A stretch of DNA of 12,107 nt from Strigomonas culicis (lineage: Eukaryota > Euglenozoa > Kinetoplastea > Trypanosomatida > Trypanosomatidae). The position numbers and the translations under genes were made by a program. Of this stretch, positions 6,683 to 12,107 are shown piece by piece (positions within the stretch are counted from its first letter, which is position 1; each line of letters opens with the position of its first letter). The notes beneath the pieces were generated by a model. That model worked only from the letters and a program-made list of their open reading frames with translations. It had not been told where the DNA came from and searched no databases. The DNA lies in contig AUXH01000577.1 of assembly GCA_000482145.1 (NCBI GenBank), forward strand, positions 1-12,107, in the 5' to 3' direction.

Positions 6683-9600
6683 TTACACAGTGTTAGAGTT
6701 CCTCCCGCCCAGCAGCAGCTTGCCGTCCGGTGAGTACACGCCACCCATGCAATAGATGATGAGGATGCTGATTCCGACCCCGATGCCGCAGAGCAGACAG
6801 ATAAAGGTGGAGAGCGTCCAGTGCTTATACGACGTGAGCGGTCCTAGCGCGCCCAGCGCGCCGCTGAAGCAGAAGATGGCGATCGCTACGATGAGGTGCA
6901 TTGTCACCCCGATCTGTCCGCTGCGCTGCGACGCGGTGAGGTCGCTGATGTTGAACATGATGCCGCACAAGACGACGGCGGTGATGCTTGTGCAGAGCGC
7001 GGGGAAGGCGCGGAGCAGCGCGCCCTGCAGCGCCTCGCGGCGGCTGACGTCCTTCGCGAAGAGATGCGACGTCGTCGTCTGCAGATAGTCGTAGTAGCCC
7101 GTGATGATGTGAATGACGTACTCAACGGCGATGGGGATGGTGCACGAAACACACACCTGCAGTATCGCGTCGACCTGCCAGTCGAGGACCTGGCAGACGG
7201 TGAGGGTGCCAAAGCAGACGCTGCCGGCGACGAGCGTGCCGCCAAGCGCGGCGGTGAGGCTGACAAAGTACACAAAGAGGAAGGCTGCGACGAGGGTCAT
7301 GCCGATGCCGACGCTGAACCACAGGCTCCGGTTCGCGAGGTAGCGCCCGGCGGCCTGCACCACCGCGTCGGACGTGAAGGAGATGTTCACGTCGTACCCC
7401 GCGGTCTGGAATGTCTGCGCGAGCGGGATGACATGGTACTGCATCGTCCACTCGTAGAGGTAGTACTTCTGGCTGTCGCTGTACGCGGTCGTCCAGAGGC
7501 TCGGCAGGTTGTACCGCATGAACGCGATCGCCGTCAGTTCCTGCGTGCTGCTGTTGAACTGGAAGCCGATCTCCGTCAGTCGGTTCTTGCCGCTCGCGTA
7601 GGTGTACAGGTCGTCGATGGACGCGATCGCGTTCGTGCCGCGGTCCGCGAGATAGCTCTCGATGAGGCACTTGGTGGCGCTGTTCGCGTTCGCATCCCGC
7701 AGCTTCGCGCAGTACGTCTGCACCATCGTCGCGAACTCAACCGTGAGGGACTGCGCGACGGTGAGACCGCGCATCCCGAGCACATAGACGAGCAGGATCA
7801 CGGTCTCGCTGCTTGTGTTCAGGCAGTTGCCGTCGCCGCCGCAGACGCCGCAGACGTCGTACACGATGGAGGTGTCCGCGCTGCCGTCACAGCCGTAGCA
7901 CCGGCCCGCGCCGCCGCACGTGCCACACAGGTCGGTCGCCGTCGCGAGCGCGTAGCTCGAGACAACGACGCCGTCGCAGCCGCGGATATTCGTCGAGCTG
8001 ATGCAGCTCGCGCCGTTCGGCGCTCGACACGTCGCGCACGCGGACCCGTTGTACACGAGCTCGTTGCTGCAGACGCAGTCCACGTCCGTCGCGGTGGCCG
8101 CGCGCGCGACCGCGCCGAGGCAGGTGCTCGACGTGTTATCCCAGAAGCACTCCGCCTGCGCCATACACGTCACGTAGTCCGTGAGGGCGGCGCACGTGGC
8201 ATTGGCCACCGTCTTGCAGGTGCTGCAGATCGTGTTCGCGGCAGCCTCCGCGGCGGTACAGTACTCCGGGATGCACGTGCGCACGTTCCACACGTCGGTG
8301 CCAGGCGTCGCCGGACAGGTGCCGTGGCGGACGCAACTTGCGTTGCACGTCGCGCAGCGCGGGCCGGTGAAGGCGCCCACGCACTCGCACGCGTGCGTTG
8401 TCTCGGAGCACATGCCGCCGTTGAGGCAGTCGCAGAGCTGGCAGTCGGCGCCGCGCCAGTGGCCGTGGCAGGCGCACATGGCCACGCCGGTCGGCGACTC
8501 CGTCGCCGCGAGCAGCGTACCGCGGCCGCCGCAGGCGACCTCCGCGTCGCAGGCGTCGCCAGTCCATCCGGCCATGCACGTGCACAGCCCTGTCGTCGTG
8601 TTGAGCGTGCCGTGGCTGCCGCAGCTCTTGAGGGTGTCGCACGTGGCGCCGTGCATGCTCGGCAACGTGCACTGGCACTGGCCGTCGACGCAGGCGGGGC
8701 ACGACGCCGACGCGGCCGTGCACTCGATGCCGCAGACCCCGTCGACCGTGCGCGGGTCCAGGTACGCGTCGCTGCAGGTGGTGCAGCCAGTCGCGAGGAG
8801 GTACGCGCCGGCGCACTCACAGACGCCGGAGTAGGCATTGCACGTGCCCTGGCCGCCGCACGTCGAGCTCGCGGCGCACGCCGTGGCGCAGTTCGCGCCG
8901 TACCCCTCGCTGGTCTTCCCCAGGCCCCAGACGCAGTACGAGCACTCGTGCGTGTAGTTGCAGGTGCAGGTGCTGGCCGCTGCCTCCTCGCACCCGCCGC
9001 AGTCGGTGAGCGTCTTGGTGCCCTTCGCGACGCCAGCGCAGTCCAGACAAGCGTTGCCGCCATCGCACACGCCGCAGGAGTCCACCACCAAGTTCATCTG
9101 GTCGGGAAGGCCCTGCTTCGCGCACGTTTGGAGGTCTGTGTAGCTCGCCGTCGCCGTGTTCAGACTGTAGGGCGAGGTGTAGTAGGGGGCACAGTAGGTG
9201 CAGGTGCCACTGCGGTCGAACTGGTCGTCGAGCGCCGAGAAGTTCGCTGCGATGCCGCGGTCGTTGTTGACGAGCGTCACGGGCAGGGAGCCGGCGGTGA
9301 TGAGCGAGCCGAAGATGCACGTCGTGACGAATAGTATCCCCAGCCCCACGAGCAGCGCCCACCGCAGCGTGAAGAGGATCGGCACGTACACGCGGATGAC
9401 GAAGCGCTCGAAGAGTGTGTAGGCCTCCTGCTTCACCTTGCGCTGCATAAGTCGCTGCATGCGCTGCTCCGGCGTCTCGTTCGCCTTGCGACCCATCAGG
9501 CCGCAGCAGCAGCCGCGGCCATCCTCCTTCCGGTGCCGCCACCGGTCGCGCAGCTTGCGCAGACCGAAGCCGGCGGTGTCGGGCCGCACGACGCGGGGGG

Positions 9601-11926
9601 CGGCGACGGGCCAGGCCCGCTCGTCAGGATGGCCGTCCGCGGTGGTGGCGCTCTGCTCGTGCACGGCCACCACTGTCCCCGCCGTGGTCGGCGGGCGCGC
9701 GGTGGCGCGGCGGCCAATCACGTAGGCCGGGTCCTGGCCCCGCACCACCGCCCGCGCGATGAGCGGCAGCAGGACGTGGGTCGGGCCCTGCGCCGGCACC
9801 GCCACGCCGAGCCGCGCGCCGGTGCACGCCCACTTGTCGGCGAAGTCTGTCACATCCTTAGCACGGTCGCCGACCGCCTGTAGCGACAGCGCGTGCGGCG
9901 GCCGCAGCTCCTCCCCCTCCCTGAGGGGCTGCCCCATTGCCTCGTGCATGCCCTCCCAGGCGGCCTCGCTGCGCTCCGTGTAGGCCGCGCGGATGTGTAC
10001 GAGCTCGGACGGCGGCACCATGCGGGCGCTGTTGTACACCGGGGCCGCATCCGCCTCCACCGGGTTGCCGTCCTCGTCGTACAGCGGGTTCGCCCACCGG
10101 GGCCCGACCTCCATGAAGTCGTCCAGCTGGAAGGCAGGCAACTCCGCCTGCACGCCGTCGTCGCCGACGACGAACCGCTTCGTCTTGCGCACCTTGTGGG
10201 CGGCGCCGACCAGGTCCTGCCGCGCCGAGCGCAGCTTGTCCAGGCCGTCGTGCACCTGGCACGCGAGGAAGTTGCCGACGCCCTTGTAGCGGCGCCGACC
10301 GCCGCCGCGGTTCGCGCCGATTCGCGCGTGCAGGACGTCTTCATCCACCGTGTAGAGGGTCTCTCCAACGGCGAGGTTATCGCGCACGGCCTCCAGCACC
10401 CGCAGCATCGCAGGGTCGCGCCGGCAGTGCAGCGCCTCCGCGTTGATGAGGTCGCGCTGTTTCTGCAGATTGCGCCGCTTGCCAGAGAAGGAGAAGTGGT
10501 GGACCATCACCACCGCGGGGGTGCACAGGGCGATGAAGTACATGTTCCAGACAAAGGCAATCATCATGAAGATGCTGAACTCATACACGGAGTAGAAGAT
10601 GGAGGTGGTGTTGATGGAGAAGATGATGATCGCCAGCACGTTGGCGATCCAGACACCCACCGTGACGCGGCGGAGTGTGAAGCAGAGCCGCTGCGCCACG
10701 CTCAGGTTGTTTGTCCGACCCTTCGTCGCCATGACACCAGTGAAGATGAACATGTCGTAGAAGCTGAGCGTGCCGTGCATGCCGAAGGTCGTCACCCAGA
10801 TGATGCTCGGGAACGTCATGAGCGGCAGCGTGCCGAAGATGATGGCGTACAGCCCGCAGGCGGCCCCGTAGTTCACAATCACCTGGAACATGGTGTAGAA
10901 GCCCATCACGAAGGTGCCGCAATGCCACCAGCTGAGGACGAAGATGATGAGGGCCGCGACGCCCACCTTGTAGCGATCCCGGCTCGCCGCGTGCTCCGCC
11001 TTGGCTGCCTCCACCACGTCGCCCCCGACGTAGAAGGTGATGAAGGGGTGCTCATAGCGCGTGATGTTCGTCACCAACGCGTTGAGGAACGCCAAGCGCC
11101 TCCGCCGGTACGTGCTGTCCGCGCTCTTGCCCGTCGACGCGAGCGTGATCTGCGACCGCAGCGACCGCGTCACGAGGAAGTCCGAGCTGAAATTGTTGTC
11201 CACGAACCACCTGTAGTTTTTGTTGAGCAACAGCCGCTCCATGTAGCTGCGCTGCAGGACGAGACCTTCGCCGGACATGTTCCACACCACTTGGCGCGTC
11301 GTGTCGTCGGTCGTGTGCGTCGGGTATAAGTACTGCGCGAGGGACGAGATGGGCACGCAGGTCGGTACCACGATGTTGAAGACGCCATTCTGGTAGTCGT
11401 TCGTGAAGCAAAGGTCCGTATAGTACTCGATGCCGCGCAGATTGCCTTCAATCTTGCTCAGCACGTTGGCGTAGTCCAGCAGGTTCGTCGACAGCTTGTT
11501 ACCGTAGGTGGGTTGCAGCCGGCTCAGCGCGGCCAGGTCCATCGTGTAGCGCACCTCGAACGTGTCCTGCACGTAGGAACGCGGGTTGTCGTGCAGGATG
11601 TACCTGGTGAAGAAGTCCTCGCCAGAGACGTAGTTCGACCACGTGTCACTTTCTTGGTTGAGGTAGTCCGTGGAGCGCTGCAGTGTCAGCGTCGGCCGCA
11701 GGCGGAAGGAGGAGAGCGAGTAGCTCACGCTGCTAGTGAGGTACGCGCAGCCCATGATGAAGAACACAAAAGGTACGATCAGCGCGAGGCAGAACAGCTG
11801 CGGGCGCGCCACGATGGCGCGGCCGTATGCGTTGGTGGGGTAACGCTTTCCCTCCACACTCACATCCTCCGCCGTATCGACCGGCCTGGACTCCATCGTG
11901 TACACTTTGTGTTTTGTGGTGAACAT
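6683..11926 (-). CDS. Patched/Dispatched-like RND membrane protein with a cysteine-rich EGF-like ectodomain
   Basis: A 1747-residue protein with duplicated RND-type topology. Half 1: TM1 (about 44-64), loop 1 (65-317, only two Cys), TM2-6 (about 320-475, sterol-sensing-domain-like). A 371-residue cytosolic linker (478-848) contains CCC at 806-808. Half 2: TM7 (about 850-876), loop 2 (877-1533), TM8-12 (about 1535-1697), plus a hydrophobic segment 1703-1728 that looks like a thirteenth TM. Loop 2 carries about 66 Cys between 909 and 1368: EGF-like units near 1013-1195, bracketed by CGVCDGG/CGTCGG/CGVCGGDG-type repeats. Thirteen N-glycosylation sequons fall in the two loops, agreeing with the topology. 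Acidic residues expected for ion coupling are D391 (TM4) and E1602 (TM10, AVEYVIH, Patched-like). TM5-6, ending CTPAVVMVHH, recalls Dispatched. The family exports or moves sterols or lipidated ligands; the substrate here is unknown. The start at 11926 is the first ATG after an in-frame TGA (11948-11950); M11 is an alternative. The stop is TAA. The family call is good; Patched versus Dispatched versus NPC1 is not settled. Confidence 0.82.
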   Translation of the reverse strand: MFTTKHKVYTMESRPVDTAEDVSVEGKRYPTNAYGRAIVARPQLFCLALIVPFVFFIMGCAYLTSSVSYSLSSFRLRPTLTLQRSTDYLNQESDTWSNYVSGEDFFTRYILHDNPRSYVQDTFEVRYTMDLAALSRLQPTYGNKLSTNLLDYANVLSKIEGNLRGIEYYTDLCFTNDYQNGVFNIVVPTCVPISSLAQYLYPTHTTDDTTRQVVWNMSGEGLVLQRSYMERLLLNKNYRWFVDNNFSSDFLVTRSLRSQITLASTGKSADSTYRRRRLAFLNALVTNITRYEHPFITFYVGGDVVEAAKAEHAASRDRYKVGVAALIIFVLSWWHCGTFVMGFYTMFQVIVNYGAACGLYAIIFGTLPLMTFPSIIWVTTFGMHGTLSFYDMFIFTGVMATKGRTNNLSVAQRLCFTLRRVTVGVWIANVLAIIIFSINTTSIFYSVYEFSIFMMIAFVWNMYFIALCTPAVVMVHHFSFSGKRRNLQKQRDLINAEALHCRRDPAMLRVLEAVRDNLAVGETLYTVDEDVLHARIGANRGGGRRRYKGVGNFLACQVHDGLDKLRSARQDLVGAAHKVRKTKRFVVGDDGVQAELPAFQLDDFMEVGPRWANPLYDEDGNPVEADAAPVYNSARMVPPSELVHIRAAYTERSEAAWEGMHEAMGQPLREGEELRPPHALSLQAVGDRAKDVTDFADKWACTGARLGVAVPAQGPTHVLLPLIARAVVRGQDPAYVIGRRATARPPTTAGTVVAVHEQSATTADGHPDERAWPVAAPRVVRPDTAGFGLRKLRDRWRHRKEDGRGCCCGLMGRKANETPEQRMQRLMQRKVKQEAYTLFERFVIRVYVPILFTLRWALLVGLGILFVTTCIFGSLITAGSLPVTLVNNDRGIAANFSALDDQFDRSGTCTYCAPYYTSPYSLNTATASYTDLQTCAKQGLPDQMNLVVDSCGVCDGGNACLDCAGVAKGTKTLTDCGGCEEAAASTCTCNYTHECSYCVWGLGKTSEGYGANCATACAASSTCGGQGTCNAYSGVCECAGAYLLATGCTTCSDAYLDPRTVDGVCGIECTAASASCPACVDGQCQCTLPSMHGATCDTLKSCGSHGTLNTTTGLCTCMAGWTGDACDAEVACGGRGTLLAATESPTGVAMCACHGHWRGADCQLCDCLNGGMCSETTHACECVGAFTGPRCATCNASCVRHGTCPATPGTDVWNVRTCIPEYCTAAEAAANTICSTCKTVANATCAALTDYVTCMAQAECFWDNTSSTCLGAVARAATATDVDCVCSNELVYNGSACATCRAPNGASCISSTNIRGCDGVVVSSYALATATDLCGTCGGAGRCYGCDGSADTSIVYDVCGVCGGDGNCLNTSSETVILLVYVLGMRGLTVAQSLTVEFATMVQTYCAKLRDANANSATKCLIESYLADRGTNAIASIDDLYTYASGKNRLTEIGFQFNSSTQELTAIAFMRYNLPSLWTTAYSDSQKYYLYEWTMQYHVIPLAQTFQTAGYDVNISFTSDAVVQAAGRYLANRSLWFSVGIGMTLVAAFLFVYFVSLTAALGGTLVAGSVCFGTLTVCQVLDWQVDAILQVCVSCTIPIAVEYVIHIITGYYDYLQTTTSHLFAKDVSRREALQGALLRAFPALCTSITAVVLCGIMFNISDLTASQRSGQIGVTMHLIVAIAIFCFSGALGALGPLTSYKHWTLSTFICLLCGIGVGISILIIYCMGGVYSPDGKLLLGGRNSNTV
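7817..9214 (-). other. Cysteine-rich EGF-like module in loop 2 of the Patched/Dispatched-like protein
   Basis: This segment encodes residues about 905-1370, lying between TM7 and TM8. By my count it has 66 cysteines in about 466 residues, an even number as expected for full disulfide pairing. EGF-like signatures are visible as CxCxxGWxGxxC-type endings: C1115-T-C-MAGWTGDA-C1126, C1151-A-C-HGHWRGAD-C1162 and C1180-E-C-VGAFTGPR-C1191. CGxC-G-G-type repeats occur at 951-960, 1334-1343 and 1359-1368, at the two ends of the module. Such modules usually bind proteins or act as stalks; no partner can be named. Confidence 0.8.
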
Positions 11927-11946
11927 CGTTAACGTGGTTGTTGCTT

Positions 11947-11982
11947 CTCACGATGTGGAGACAGTGACAATAAAAGTGACGA
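11947..11982 (-). promoter_or_regulatory. Weak candidate spliced-leader acceptor of the Patched/Dispatched-like gene
   Basis: On the coding strand a moderately pyrimidine-rich stretch (about 11982-11955) is followed by GTGAG, with AG at 11948-11947, giving a 20-nt 5' UTR and no upstream ATG. The tract is poorer than those of the other two genes. The real acceptor could instead lie further upstream, beyond the window. Confidence 0.3.
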
Positions 11983-12086
11983 TTAGATATACTCCTTTTG
12001 TCGGTGGTGTTATTGGAGAGCTGTTTAATTGTCGTTCACTATGTTTTTTTTTTACTGCTTACTTTCTCTCGCTCTCTATCTATTTA

Positions 12087-12107
12087 TCTCTCTCTCTCTC
12101 TCTCTCT
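12087..12107. repeat. (TC)n microsatellite, cut by the window edge
   Basis: A perfect TC-dinucleotide run occupies the last 21 bases and probably continues. A looser CT-rich stretch precedes it (12062-12080). It reads (GA)n on the coding strand, so it is not itself a splice pyrimidine tract for the minus-strand gene. It resembles the TC run upstream of MCM6 in kind and orientation. Confidence 0.9.

Larger units (their letters stand above)
11927..12107. other. Intergenic region upstream of the Patched/Dispatched-like gene
   Basis: The 181 bases to the window edge are AT-rich and non-coding. No ATG is present on the coding strand between the weak acceptor and the start codon. A nine-T run lies near 12043-12052 on the plus strand, and the window ends inside a TC repeat. 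No other gene or promoter is visible; the upstream neighbour is outside the window. Confidence 0.7.

Noticed and set aside
6400..6744. Minus-strand frame of 114 codons rich in Phe and Leu, which could suggest a small membrane protein
   Set aside because: It overlaps the end of the large gene in another frame. The hydrophobic stretch is only the translation of a T-rich 3' UTR pyrimidine region.
6896..9334. Long plus-strand open frame of 812 codons
   Set aside because: Antisense to the membrane-protein gene. The Ala/Arg/Val-rich composition follows from the opposite strand, and there are no motifs.
9893..11329. Plus-strand open frame of 478 codons
   Set aside because: Antisense shadow of the membrane-protein gene, His/Arg/Val-rich without domain signatures.
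6683..11926. Bacterial RND drug-efflux pump acquired by transfer
   Set aside because: The TM10 motif, EGF-like loop and sequons are eukaryotic in type, and GC3 bias matches the neighbouring genes, so there is no sign of transfer.
12061..12107. TC-rich stretch as the splice pyrimidine tract of the membrane-protein gene
   Set aside because: It is pyrimidine-rich on the plus strand only. The gene is on the minus strand, where the stretch reads as purines.

Overview
The window reads as a piece of a trypanosomatid (kinetoplastid) nuclear chromosome. Three long, intron-free, very GC-rich reading frames all lie on the minus strand. AT-rich, homopolymer-rich intergenic stretches separate them, and pyrimidine tracts followed by AG sit on the coding strand just upstream of two of the three starts, as expected for spliced-leader trans-splicing of a polycistronic transcript. 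The strong preference for G/C at third codon positions recalls Leishmania, Crithidia, Leptomonas and their relatives, but the genus cannot be named from the sequence alone. There is no strand switch, no transcription start or stop region, no RNA gene and no mobile element that I can see.

Layout in the direction of transcription (high to low coordinates). (1) 11926-6683: a 1747-residue membrane protein of the Patched/Dispatched/NPC1 (eukaryotic RND) type. It has a very large cysteine-rich, EGF-like module in its second extracytoplasmic loop, a long cytosolic linker, and what looks like an extra thirteenth membrane segment. (2) 6682-5653: a 1030-base intergenic region holding the 3' UTR of gene 1, a perfect 13-bp inverted repeat, a (TC)n(TA)n microsatellite and the trans-splice signals of the next gene. 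(3) 5652-3088: MCM6, a subunit of the MCM2-7 replicative helicase, apparently intact. (4) 3087-2598: a 490-base AT-rich intergenic region with a clear splice acceptor for the next gene. (5) 2597 to beyond base 1: a CEP164-like basal-body/transition-fibre protein with an N-terminal WW domain and a long coiled coil. Its C-terminus lies outside the window.

The three genes do not form an obvious pathway: a membrane transporter or receptor, a DNA-replication helicase subunit and a flagellar basal-body protein. This is normal for trypanosomatid directional gene clusters, where neighbours share transcription but not function. MCM6 and the CEP164-like protein are recognisable housekeeping genes. The least explained item is the Patched/Dispatched-like protein with its disulfide-rich ectodomain, and most of the findings concern it.
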